Positions 18,878-27,687 of a DNA stretch of 64,000 nt are shown here, in pieces. The stretch is from assembly GCA_021794095.1 (NCBI GenBank), contig JAJYRN010000012.1, positions 1 through 64,000 on the forward strand, read 5' to 3'. Numbering within the stretch: position 1 is the stretch's first letter; each line of letters begins with the position of its first letter. The notes under the pieces are model-generated. The model was not told where the DNA came from, searched no databases, and saw nothing but the letters and a program-made list of their open reading frames with translations. This stretch comes from Acidobacteriota bacterium. GTDB lineage: Bacteria; Acidobacteriota; Holophagae; Holophagales; Holophagaceae. Made by a program: the position numbers and the translations under genes.

Positions 18878-19033
18878 ATGCTCGGAACCATTTTGATCAT
18901 TGTCATCGTTCTAATGTTGGTTGGCGCCATCCCCAGATGGCCCCATAGCCGGGACTGGGGCTACTACCCGAGTGGGGGATTGGGACTGGTCCTGCTGGTT
19001 GTCATCATTCTGCTGCTCATGGGCCGACTATAA
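18878..19033 (+). CDS. DUF3309-type 51-aa membrane protein
   Basis: MLGTILIIVIVLMLVGAIPRWPHSRDWGYYPSGGLGLVLLVVIILLLMGRL with GGAAAGGAAG RBS; not in supplied ORF track (short). Confidence 0.88.
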   Translation: MLGTILIIVIVLMLVGAIPRWPHSRDWGYYPSGGLGLVLLVVIILLLMGRL

Positions 19034-19061
19034 AATATCTATAAATATATTTTTTGCCCCC

Positions 19062-19214
19062 ATGAGTAGAACCCGCTTGGTCAACCTGCATGGTGCCGCC
19101 TTCCCTGGCGGCGCTGGGTTTCGTTCGGTGGATGGTTTCCCACCTCAGACAGCTCGCAAAGCCGCCCACCTCGGTCCCTTTGATGCACTCGCAAGGGATT
19201 TGGAGACATTGTGA
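19062..19214 (+). CDS. Possible 50-aa leader/microprotein overlapping PIG-L gene start
   Basis: MSRTRLVNLHGAAFPGGAGFRSVDGFPPQTARKAAHLGPFDALARDLETL; TGA overlaps GTG start at 19211 (GTGA); no clear RBS. Confidence 0.3.
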   Translation: MSRTRLVNLHGAAFPGGAGFRSVDGFPPQTARKAAHLGPFDALARDLETL

Positions 19215-19882
19215 CGAGACCCATTGAACCTGATCGAGACACGGGCACTATCCCAACCGTCGCAGTCATTGTGGCCCATCCTGATGATGAGATCCTCTGG
19301 AGCGGTGGTCTTCTCCTCAGCCATCCCGAGTGGTCGCCGTTTATCCTGACCTTGTGCCGTGGTGAGGATCCTGACCGGGCACCCCGATTCGCGAGGGTTC
19401 TGGAGTGCCTGGGCTCGGAAGGGGCCATGGGGAATCTCGACGACGGGCCCGAGCAGGTTCCCATCCCTTTGGAGCAGGTGGAAGCCACGATTCTTTCCCT
19501 GCTGCCCAGGTTGGATTTCGATATCCTGCTCACCCACGCGCCCCAGGGCGAGTACACATGGCATCGCCGGCACGGTGAAGTGTCCCGGGCGATCCAGGAG
19601 CTATGGCGGTATGGGCGGCTTCGCGTCAGGTGCCTGTGGGAGTTCGCCTACGAGGATGGCGGTGGCGCCTATGCCCCGCGGCCCAGGCAGGACGCATCCG
19701 TCCTGCTCGACCTGCCAGGCCCGGTCTGGGCCAGGAAACAGGCGCTCATCACGGATGTCTACGGCTTCACGAAGACCAGTTGGGAGGCCCGCGCGGCCAC
19801 CCGCGCCGAGGCCTTCAACTGCTACCGGGATCCCGCAGCCATTCCCCTGGTGGCCGGAGAGGACTTGGAGCTGAGCCGATGA
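19211..19882 (+). CDS. PIG-L family deacetylase
   Basis: VAVIVAHPDDEILWSGGLLL; ...YTWHRRHGEVSRAI. Confidence 0.88.
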   Translation: MTRPIEPDRDTGTIPTVAVIVAHPDDEILWSGGLLLSHPEWSPFILTLCRGEDPDRAPRFARVLECLGSEGAMGNLDDGPEQVPIPLEQVEATILSLLPRLDFDILLTHAPQGEYTWHRRHGEVSRAIQELWRYGRLRVRCLWEFAYEDGGGAYAPRPRQDASVLLDLPGPVWARKQALITDVYGFTKTSWEARAATRAEAFNCYRDPAAIPLVAGEDLELSR

Positions 19883-21015
19883 AGATTCTCGTTCTTTACA
19901 CCCATCCGCCGGCTCCCGGGGGCTTGGCCACCCAGGGCGACCTCCTCTACAAGGGTTTGCTGGAAATTGGCGTAGACGCCCAGGCGGCTCACCTCAAATC
20001 GGATCTCGAAAAGGAGTGGTATTACCGCTGGTTCAAGCCCGATGCGGTGGTAGGCATCGGCTTCTGGGGGGACGTCCCCGACATCGTCCTCCATCCGCAG
20101 CGCTTCGGGATGCGGGCCGTGCCCTGGATTCTGGCGGATGGCTATGTGGCGAACTACCGGGATGTCCTGGATGCGATGCCCCTTATCCTGGTGACTTCGG
20201 ATTGGGTGCGGGAGACCTTCGTCAGGGATGGCGTGCGGGGCGACCACACCGTGACCCTGCCCATCGGCTGCGATACGGATGCCTTCATTCCCCGCAGTCC
20301 GGATGATCCGAAGGTGCGGGCGGTGCGGGAGGCCCTGGGCGTTCCCCAGACCGAACACCTGATCCTCACGGTGGGCGGCGACACTGCCTCCAAGGGAGGC
20401 CGCGAGGTCATGACGGCGCTGGCCAGCCTGGGGGACTCGGTGCCTCCCTGGCGATACGTCTGCAAGGTCTGGCCCCAGGAGCGGACCAACGTGCAGAACA
20501 AGCTCGACCTGGAACTGGCCCAGTCCCTCGGGATCCAGGACCGGGTGAGTTTCCAGATGCACCAGGTGTCACGGACCCTCATGCCGTACCTGCTGGCCGC
20601 CTGCGACATCTACGCCGGCCCCTCCAGGCTGGAGGGCTTCGGGATGTCCCAGGTGGAGGCCGGTGCCTGTGGGAAACCTGTCATAGGCATCCGGGCCATG
20701 GCCATGCTGGACACGCTGGTGCACGGCGAAACAGCTTTCCTGGCCAGGGTGGCCGAGGAAATCCGGATCACGGAGACCGTGCTGGGACCGGAATCGGGGT
20801 TCGAACCTGGCCATCGCGTGGTCTTCGAGAAGCCGCGTGTCTCGGATTACCGGGCCAGCTCCACGGATATCGCCGAGTACCTGAAGCTTCTGCTCAACGA
20901 TGCTGATCTCCGGCAACGGATGGGTGAGGCGGGCCGACGGAGGGCGGTGGAACGGTTCGACTACCGGCTCGTGGCCCGGCACCTTGTCGAGATTCTCAGT
21001 GAAAGGCGGGCTTGA
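19879..21015 (+). CDS. Glycosyltransferase family 4 protein
   Basis: KILVLYTHPPAPGGLATQGDLL; PSRLEGFGMSQVEAGACGKPVIG; ATGA overlap with upstream gene. Confidence 0.88.
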   Translation: MKILVLYTHPPAPGGLATQGDLLYKGLLEIGVDAQAAHLKSDLEKEWYYRWFKPDAVVGIGFWGDVPDIVLHPQRFGMRAVPWILADGYVANYRDVLDAMPLILVTSDWVRETFVRDGVRGDHTVTLPIGCDTDAFIPRSPDDPKVRAVREALGVPQTEHLILTVGGDTASKGGREVMTALASLGDSVPPWRYVCKVWPQERTNVQNKLDLELAQSLGIQDRVSFQMHQVSRTLMPYLLAACDIYAGPSRLEGFGMSQVEAGACGKPVIGIRAMAMLDTLVHGETAFLARVAEEIRITETVLGPESGFEPGHRVVFEKPRVSDYRASSTDIAEYLKLLLNDADLRQRMGEAGRRRAVERFDYRLVARHLVEILSERRA

Positions 21016-21016
21016 T

Positions 21017-22141
21017 ATGAACGCTTCCATCCAGGAAGCCAGGCACGCCGCGATGGATGTCCTGCTGCACAATGCTTCAGGCCCCTTCGAGGGGCTTCCC
21101 CGCACCGCAGGCTGGGGTTATCCGGAACCCTACACCCGGGATCTGCTCATCTCCGCCCTGGGCATTCTCGCCTCCGGGGATGAAGGACTTCTGCGCATCC
21201 TGCGCCGTGTGCTGGAGACCTTGGCCCTGAACCAGAGCCCGCGCGGCCAGGCCCCTTCCATGGTGCATGATCCGGAGAACCGCGGGGCCAGCGATACGAC
21301 GCCCCTTTTCCTCCTGATCCTGGGCCTGTACCGGCGCTACACAGGGGAGGCCACCTTCCTGGAGGAAGCTGGAACCAAGGCCCTTCGCTGGATGGACTAC
21401 CAGACCGTTGACGACCGGGAATTGGTGGGCCAGCAGCCCACCACCGATTGGCGGGATGAGCAGTGGGTGCTGGGCCATGGCCTCTATGTCAACGCACTCG
21501 TCCATGGCTATCTCAAGCAGCTGGGGCTGACCGAGCGGGCGGAGTCGCTGCGGGCCGCCGCGAACGACAAGGATGGACAGGGGTTTGTCACCCATGGCCA
21601 GCCCACCTATGCGCTCTGGTTCTTCAAGGTGCTCCGGAACAAGCGCAGTGACCTGCTCGGCAACAGCCTGGCCATCCTCACGGGACTCGCCGCTCCCGAT
21701 CTTGCGCGGGACATGGTGGCCTGGGTCGAGGCCCAGTGCGTGGAGCTGCGTGCGACCGGGCAACTCGCCTTGGATCTGCCGCCCTGCCTCTTCCCGTACG
21801 TGCTGCCGGGGGATCCCGACTGGCACGCCCGCTTCGGCATCTACAACCTGCCCGGGGACTATCACAATGGGGGGGTCTGGCCATTTGTCTGCGGGTTCTA
21901 TGTGGCGGCGCTCGTGGCCTGCGGCGAACAGCAGTTGGCGGAAAAAAAGCTCCTGGCACTGACCGCGCTGGTGCAGCCTTCCCGCAAGATGCCAGCCACC
22001 CATCCTGGGGCCTTCGGGTTCAACGAGTGGTTCCACGCCCAGGATGGCACTCCCGGGGGCGAGGACTGGCAGACCTGGTCTGCATCCATGTACCTCTACG
22101 CCGTGGCCTGCGTCGAGGCCGGGGAAGCCCTCTTCTTCTAG
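21017..22141 (+). CDS. Glycoside hydrolase (GH100 invertase-like / amylo-alpha-1,6-glucosidase-like (alpha/alpha)6 barrel)
   Basis: EPYTRDLLISALG; GQQPTTDWRDEQWV; LPGDYHNGGVWPFVCGFYV; FNEWFHAQDGTPGGEDWQTWSASMYLYA. Confidence 0.75.
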   Translation: MNASIQEARHAAMDVLLHNASGPFEGLPRTAGWGYPEPYTRDLLISALGILASGDEGLLRILRRVLETLALNQSPRGQAPSMVHDPENRGASDTTPLFLLILGLYRRYTGEATFLEEAGTKALRWMDYQTVDDRELVGQQPTTDWRDEQWVLGHGLYVNALVHGYLKQLGLTERAESLRAAANDKDGQGFVTHGQPTYALWFFKVLRNKRSDLLGNSLAILTGLAAPDLARDMVAWVEAQCVELRATGQLALDLPPCLFPYVLPGDPDWHARFGIYNLPGDYHNGGVWPFVCGFYVAALVACGEQQLAEKKLLALTALVQPSRKMPATHPGAFGFNEWFHAQDGTPGGEDWQTWSASMYLYAVACVEAGEALFF

Positions 22142-22215
22142 ACACATCCGGGTTCAAATCTGGCCAGGACATCCGCGGTGCTGACCCAGTTCTCGTGTCT
22201 GGTCCAGAGATTCCC

Positions 22216-22821
22216 TCATGTTTCCATGGGACCGGATCCCTGGCGGGTCCAGCGGGAAGCCAGGCGGGCGAAGGCCCGTTCCCGGGTCCGGATCTCCCGG
22301 AAGCCCCTGCACGTGCCTTCGTTGAATCGTTCAGGGCAGGCGGCACAGGGGCTGCGGTCGGGCCCGCGCCGGCGGTAGCGGCGCACCCACAGGCCAGCCG
22401 CGGTCCAGACCAGGGCGGCCAGAAGCCAAGCCTGGAGACCGGGATGCCGCAACGCCTGGATCAGCAGGAAGGGGGGCAGGGCGGCGGGCAGGTACCGGGT
22501 GAGCGGTTTGGGAAGGCGAAGGTTGCTCAGCCCCAGCAGGATGGGGATGGTTTCCAGGGCCGCCAGGACGGCCAGGATCCCCGGGCGGACGGCCGGGACC
22601 GTCAGTCCCAGCGCCGCTCCGGACAGGGCGCCCAGGGCCGCAAGGGTACAGCCCCGGCAGAGCCTGAACCTGCGCCCGAACCGGAAGACCTCCCCCGAGT
22701 ACTCCTGGCAGAGGGGATGGTGGGCCCAGCGGTGGAAGGCGTGGGCGTGGCGCGCCAGGCGATCCACACGCCGCGCCAGTGCCCGGGGCAGGGCGGGTCG
22801 CCTCGGGGCCGGTAGGACCAT
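22216..22821 (-). CDS. DUF2085-like membrane protein with two Cys clusters
   Basis: HHPLCQEYSGEVFRFGRRFRLCRGCTLAALGALSG; PCAACPERFNEGTCRGF. Confidence 0.55.
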   Translation of the reverse strand: MVLPAPRRPALPRALARRVDRLARHAHAFHRWAHHPLCQEYSGEVFRFGRRFRLCRGCTLAALGALSGAALGLTVPAVRPGILAVLAALETIPILLGLSNLRLPKPLTRYLPAALPPFLLIQALRHPGLQAWLLAALVWTAAGLWVRRYRRRGPDRSPCAACPERFNEGTCRGFREIRTRERAFARLASRWTRQGSGPMET

Positions 22822-22836
22822 CGCGGAGCGCCGATC

Positions 22837-23196
22837 TTAGGCGATCCGGGCCGCTCGTACCCGGACGGCGGTGCCGTAGGCGATGATCTCGTTGGTGTTC
22901 TGCATGAGCTCGCCGCTGTCGAAGCGCATGGCCAGTACGGCGTTGGCGCCCATGGCGAGGGCATGCTGTTCGAGGCGGTCCATGGCTTCGTTGCGGGAGT
23001 CGCTGGCCAGCTCGGTGAGCATGGTGATCTCGCCGCCGAACACCTGCTGACAGCCGGCGCAGGTGGTACCCACAACGCTGCGGCTGCGGACGGTCACGCC
23101 CCAGCAGGGCCCGATGATCGCTTCGATCTCGGTCCCGGGGGGCGGATCGAAGGTGGTGACGATGGGAATCTTGTGGGGATGCGCGTTCTGGGACAT
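22837..23196 (-). CDS. YbjQ family (UPF0145) protein
   Basis: TFDPPPGTEIEAIIGPCWGVTVRSRSVVG...RNEAMDRLEQHALAMGANAVLAMRFD. Confidence 0.88.
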   Translation of the reverse strand: MSQNAHPHKIPIVTTFDPPPGTEIEAIIGPCWGVTVRSRSVVGTTCAGCQQVFGGEITMLTELASDSRNEAMDRLEQHALAMGANAVLAMRFDSGELMQNTNEIIAYGTAVRVRAARIA

Positions 23197-23204
23197 GGCG
23201 TTCC

Positions 23205-25043
23205 TCAGTGGGCTTCGCTATCGCCCTTGGGTTCAAGGTAGAGGCTTTCGATCAATCCGCCGTACATCTCGTTCACCACCCGGCGTTTCACCTTGAGCGA
23301 CGGTGTGAGCTGGCCACCCTCCAGGGTCATCTCGTGATCCAGCAGGGCGATTTTCTTGATGCGCTCGTAGTTGGAAAGCTCGGCATTGACCCGTTCCACC
23401 CGGCTCATGAGTTTGGCCATGACCAGCGGATCCTGGACCAGATCCGCGTGGGAACGGAAATTCAGCTTCTTGAGGTGGGCCCAGCGGATCAGCGAATCAA
23501 AATTGGGGACGACCAGCGCGCTGATGTAATTCCGGTTGTCCCCGATGAGCACCGCCTGGGAGATGTACTTGTCCTCCTTCAGCTCGTTCTCGATGGGCTG
23601 GGGGGCCACCTTCTTCCCGCCGCTCGTGACGATGAGTTCCTTCTTCCGGTCCGTGATGAACAGGCGGCCCCGGTCATCGAGACGGCCGATGTCCCCGGTG
23701 TGGAAGTAGCCGTCTTCATCAATGGCTTCGCGGGTGGCAGTCTCGCTCTTCCAGTAGCCGATCATCACGTTGGGCCCCTGGCAGAGGATTTCCCCATCTT
23801 CGGCGATCTTCAGGAAGGGCTTCCCATTCCAGGTCTCGTAGATCGGCCGGCCCACGCATCCCGGCAATACTTCGCCCGGGTGGTTCACCGTGATGACCGG
23901 GCTGGTCTCCGTGAGGCCGTACCCTTCGAGGATGGGCAGGCCGATGATCCAGAAGAACTCCATGATCTTGGGGCCCAGCGGCGCCCCGCCGCTGATGGCG
24001 AACTTCATGCGTCCACCGGTACGCTGGCGGATCTTCTCGAACACCACGGCCCGGGCTGTGCGGTACCACAGGCCCTTCCAGGACGGCGGCTGCTGGTCCC
24101 GCATCAGGTAGGGAGCGGCCTGGCGGCCCGCCAGCATGGCCCAATGGAAGATGAGCCGCTTGAGGAAGCCGCCCGCGGACACGGTGTCGTAGATCTTCGC
24201 GAAGATCTTTTCGTAGATCCGGGGCACCGAGGCCATGACCGTGGGGCGGACTTCCAGAAGGTTGTCGGCCACGGTGTTCACGCTTTCCGCGTAGTAGATC
24301 CCGGCGCCGACGTGGAACATGAGGTAGTGGCCGGCCATGCGCTCGAAAATGTGGGTGAGCGGCAGGAAGCTGAGGGCCCGCTCATCGGCGCCGATGGCCA
24401 CCACCCCCTCTGCGGCCAGCACGTTCGTGACGAGGTTCCCGTGGGTGAGCATGGCGCCCTTGGGCTCGCCCGTGGTGCCGCTGGTGTAGATGAGGGTGAG
24501 CAGGTCGTCAGCCTTGCGCTCCGCGCCCCACTGTCGCACGAGCGGGCGGCGCTCTTCCTGCGCCGCGCCTTCGGCCAGGAGATCCGCCCAGCGGAGCAGG
24601 GTGCGGCCGGTGCCTTCGGGGAGCTCGTCGTCCATGAGCACCGCCGCTTCGAGGAAGGGCAGGGTATCCCAGTGGGCCAGCACCTTGTCGAGCTGCGCCC
24701 GGTTCGAGCAGATGACCCAGCGCGATTCGCTGTTGTGCAGGATGTAGGCGGCCTGGGGGGCATTCAGGGTGGCGTAGATGGTGGCATCGGGAAGCCCCAG
24801 GATGGCGCAGGCGTAGTCGGCGATGGCCCACTCGGGGCGGTTCTCGGAGAGGAGGGCCACCCGGTCGCCCGCGCGTAGTCCGCGCCGCTCCATCGCGAGG
24901 GCCAGCCGTTCCACCTGGTCCAGCACCTCCAGGTGGGAGATGGGCACGTACGCACCCTCCCGCTTGAAGGCAAGCGCATCCGGGAGCTTCTTCTCGACCG
25001 CCTGATAGAAAAGCTGGGCGATGGTTTCGATCGGCTGAGGCAC
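23205..25043 (-). CDS. Long-chain acyl-CoA synthetase (AMP-forming)
   Basis: LIYTSGTTGEPKGAMLTHGNL; EGYGLTETSPVITVN; YFHTGDIGRLDDRGRLFITDRKKELIVTSGGKKV. Confidence 0.95.
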   Translation of the reverse strand: MPQPIETIAQLFYQAVEKKLPDALAFKREGAYVPISHLEVLDQVERLALAMERRGLRAGDRVALLSENRPEWAIADYACAILGLPDATIYATLNAPQAAYILHNSESRWVICSNRAQLDKVLAHWDTLPFLEAAVLMDDELPEGTGRTLLRWADLLAEGAAQEERRPLVRQWGAERKADDLLTLIYTSGTTGEPKGAMLTHGNLVTNVLAAEGVVAIGADERALSFLPLTHIFERMAGHYLMFHVGAGIYYAESVNTVADNLLEVRPTVMASVPRIYEKIFAKIYDTVSAGGFLKRLIFHWAMLAGRQAAPYLMRDQQPPSWKGLWYRTARAVVFEKIRQRTGGRMKFAISGGAPLGPKIMEFFWIIGLPILEGYGLTETSPVITVNHPGEVLPGCVGRPIYETWNGKPFLKIAEDGEILCQGPNVMIGYWKSETATREAIDEDGYFHTGDIGRLDDRGRLFITDRKKELIVTSGGKKVAPQPIENELKEDKYISQAVLIGDNRNYISALVVPNFDSLIRWAHLKKLNFRSHADLVQDPLVMAKLMSRVERVNAELSNYERIKKIALLDHEMTLEGGQLTPSLKVKRRVVNEMYGGLIESLYLEPKGDSEAH

Positions 25044-25075
25044 AATGACTCCGGATGCAAAGGGAAGATGTGGAA

Positions 25076-25996
25076 ATGGTAGCAGGGAAGGCCGCTGAGC
25101 CGCTGGGGGAGCCGATCGCGGCGTTCCACCTGGAGCAGCGTGCGCGGGGTGTTTCAGCGCACACCGGGCGGGCTCAGCGGGGCGACCTGGAAAAACTCCT
25201 GGAGCACGCAGTGCGCTGGCAGTGGCCGGGCTGGGACATCACGCCCCGCACCCTGCGCGGGTTCGCCCTGGAATTGGGTGAGCGCGGACTCGACCCGGCC
25301 AGCCAGGCGCGCATTCTTTCCACGGTGCGGAGCTACTTCCGATGGCTGTGGGACACCCGGCGCATCGAGCGGAATCCCGCCTCGGGGCTGCGCAATCCCA
25401 AACAACCCAGCCGGCTGCCCGCCTTTCTCACGGAGGGTGAGAGCCAGTCTCTGCTGGACCTTCCGCCGGCCACGGATTTCCCATCGGCCCGCCTTGCCTG
25501 CCTGCTGGAACTGCTCTACGCCTCGGGTCTGCGCGTGTCGGAGCTGGTGGGACTCGATCTCCAGGATCTGCTCATGGAGCAGCGGACCCTGCGCGTGCTG
25601 GGCAAGGGTCGCAAGGAGCGGCTGGTGCCTTACCACGAGCGCGCGGCGGAGGTTCTTGCGTCCTACCTGGCCCATCGGGGCGCGTTCCTGGCTGCCCGCA
25701 CCCTGCCCGCGACACCCGCGCTTTTTCTCAACCAGCGGGGCGGGCGGCTCACGACCACCAGCGTCCGCACCTTGCTACGCCAGGCCCTGGTGGCGGCCTC
25801 GGTGCGCGCCCGGATCAGCCCCCATGCCCTGCGCCACAGTTTCGCCACCCACCTGTTGAACCGAGGGATGGATCTCCGGGCCATCCAGGAACTGCTCGGC
25901 CATGCCAGCCTCAGCACCACCCAGCGCTACACCCACCTGGGCCTCGATGAACTGGCCCGCACCTACGAGAAGGCCCATCCTCGCGCCAAAGCCTAG
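25076..25996 (+). CDS. Tyrosine recombinase XerC/XerD
   Basis: [66 protein letters not shown]. Confidence 0.92.
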   Translation: MVAGKAAEPLGEPIAAFHLEQRARGVSAHTGRAQRGDLEKLLEHAVRWQWPGWDITPRTLRGFALELGERGLDPASQARILSTVRSYFRWLWDTRRIERNPASGLRNPKQPSRLPAFLTEGESQSLLDLPPATDFPSARLACLLELLYASGLRVSELVGLDLQDLLMEQRTLRVLGKGRKERLVPYHERAAEVLASYLAHRGAFLAARTLPATPALFLNQRGGRLTTTSVRTLLRQALVAASVRARISPHALRHSFATHLLNRGMDLRAIQELLGHASLSTTQRYTHLGLDELARTYEKAHPRAKA

Positions 25997-26025
25997 TGCG
26001 GCGCCCCTGCTTCTGGAGGGATCCC

Positions 26026-26712
26026 ATGGAAACCGTTCTGCCCCTGCCTGTGCCGGTGCTCGTCCCTGTGCAGGGCAGCTCCGCCGGCTTTCCCGTGCGC
26101 CGGATCTACTGCGTAGGGCGGAACTACGCGGACCATGCCCGCGAGATGGGTGGGGATCCCAAGCGCGAACCTCCCTTCTTCTTCGGGAAGCCCTGGGATG
26201 CCGCGGTGCCCGGCGGCGGTGTGATCGCCTACCCCCCAGCGACCGCCGACCTCCACCACGAGGTCGAGCTGGTGGTGGCCCTGGGGCAGGGAGGCCGTGA
26301 CATCCCCGTGGAAGCGGCGCTCGAGCGCGTGTTCGGCTATGCAGTGGGCCTTGATCTCACCCGCCGGGATCTCCAGGCCCGCGCCAAGGAGAAGGGCCAG
26401 CCCTGGGAGATGGCAAAGGGGTTCGACCAGTCGGCGCCCCTGTCGGCGTTGATGCCGGTGGCCCAGATCGGACATCCGGCCTCTGGAGCCATCTGGCTGA
26501 GCGTGAATGGTGCCGAACGGCAGCGGGGCGACCTGGGCCAGATGACCTGGAGCGTGGCCGAGATCATCGCCCACCTCTCCGGTTTTGTCGCGCTGGCGCC
26601 CGGGGATCTGATCTTCACCGGAACGCCTGCAGGAGTCGGAGCCATTCAGAAAGGCGACCGCGTCCGCTGTGGCATCGAGGGGGTTGGGGAGCTGAAGATC
26701 CTCGTGGGTTGA
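26026..26712 (+). CDS. Fumarylacetoacetate hydrolase family protein
   Basis: [54 protein letters not shown]. Confidence 0.93.
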   Translation: METVLPLPVPVLVPVQGSSAGFPVRRIYCVGRNYADHAREMGGDPKREPPFFFGKPWDAAVPGGGVIAYPPATADLHHEVELVVALGQGGRDIPVEAALERVFGYAVGLDLTRRDLQARAKEKGQPWEMAKGFDQSAPLSALMPVAQIGHPASGAIWLSVNGAERQRGDLGQMTWSVAEIIAHLSGFVALAPGDLIFTGTPAGVGAIQKGDRVRCGIEGVGELKILVG

Positions 26713-27657
26713 TCAGCCGGCGCTGCCCGATTTGAACTGGGCAATGATGTCATCCACGCTGTCCTTGCGGCTGTCCGCTTCCAGGCTGGTGTCGAAGATC
26801 CGGTCCTGGGTGGCGGCGCGACGTTCTCCGAACCCCTGCGCCGCAAGGGCATCGGTGTGGATGTTGAAGATCACCAGCAGCCGGGTGAGTCCCGCCTGGA
26901 ACTGTTTCAGCAACAGGACGACCTTCTCGATCTTCTGGCGAGTGATGTCCTGGAATTGGAGGATGTTCAGGATCTCGAAGGCCTCGTCGCCGACCTGCCG
27001 CATCTGGGCCTTCGCGGGATCCAGATCCGGCTGGGGGCCGGGCCCCTCCATCTGATGGGCGAAAAGGAACTCGACAATTTCCTGGGCCAGCTGGGCACGG
27101 TCCTCGCCACCTGCGGCCCGGTCGAGGAACCCGGCGATGGCATCCTGGAGGGCGGTCGTCCGGGCCCGCTGGGCATTCACCGCGTCGCCGCAGGCGGTGA
27201 CGGACCGCATCGCCTCGTCGCAGGAGGCCATGAGGGTGTCCAGCCGGTTCATGACGCTCTGGGTGGCCTCTTCCGTGTCGCTGGTGATGGCGTCCAGCTG
27301 GGCGGCCAATTCGGGCACCTGGGTGCTCTGGTGCTTCACCGAGGCATCCAGCTGCTGGAGGTTCAGCAGCGTCTGGTTCAGGCTGGAAACCAGGGCGCCC
27401 AGTTCGCCTTTGGCTTCGATGTCAATCTTCTGGTAGACACGGCCATTGGCCATATCCTGGGCGGCCTGGGCCAGCCGGTGGATGCTGGCATCGGCATCGC
27501 CCTGGAGTTCCTGGCGGAGCTCCTGGATCAGCGTCTGGATGCCGTCGAGGCGCTGATCCAGCTGCTTCCGCCGCTGCTGGAATTCGAGCACCATGCTGTC
27601 TTGGCTGGGTCCATCCGGCGCAGACTGCGAGGTCGGCGTTTCTGGGGCATCGGACAT
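26713..27657 (-). CDS. CheZ-like chemotaxis phosphatase
   Basis: EILNILQFQDITRQKIEKVVLLLKQF (CheZ-type Q-F-Q-D signature) and C-terminal KDSVDDIIAQFKSG, comparable to the CheY-binding tail. Confidence 0.7.
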   Translation of the reverse strand: MSDAPETPTSQSAPDGPSQDSMVLEFQQRRKQLDQRLDGIQTLIQELRQELQGDADASIHRLAQAAQDMANGRVYQKIDIEAKGELGALVSSLNQTLLNLQQLDASVKHQSTQVPELAAQLDAITSDTEEATQSVMNRLDTLMASCDEAMRSVTACGDAVNAQRARTTALQDAIAGFLDRAAGGEDRAQLAQEIVEFLFAHQMEGPGPQPDLDPAKAQMRQVGDEAFEILNILQFQDITRQKIEKVVLLLKQFQAGLTRLLVIFNIHTDALAAQGFGERRAATQDRIFDTSLEADSRKDSVDDIIAQFKSGSAG

Positions 27658-27687
27658 GGAACCTCCGGATCCGTTGACTTCGGGTGA

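Noticed and set aside
23208-24878. 556-aa plus-strand ORF
   Set aside because: Antisense to the acyl-CoA synthetase; no domain signature
25076-25996. Tyrosine recombinase as marker of an integrated mobile element
   Set aside because: XerC/D-like sequence in a housekeeping context with no att repeats, tRNA or phage genes nearby
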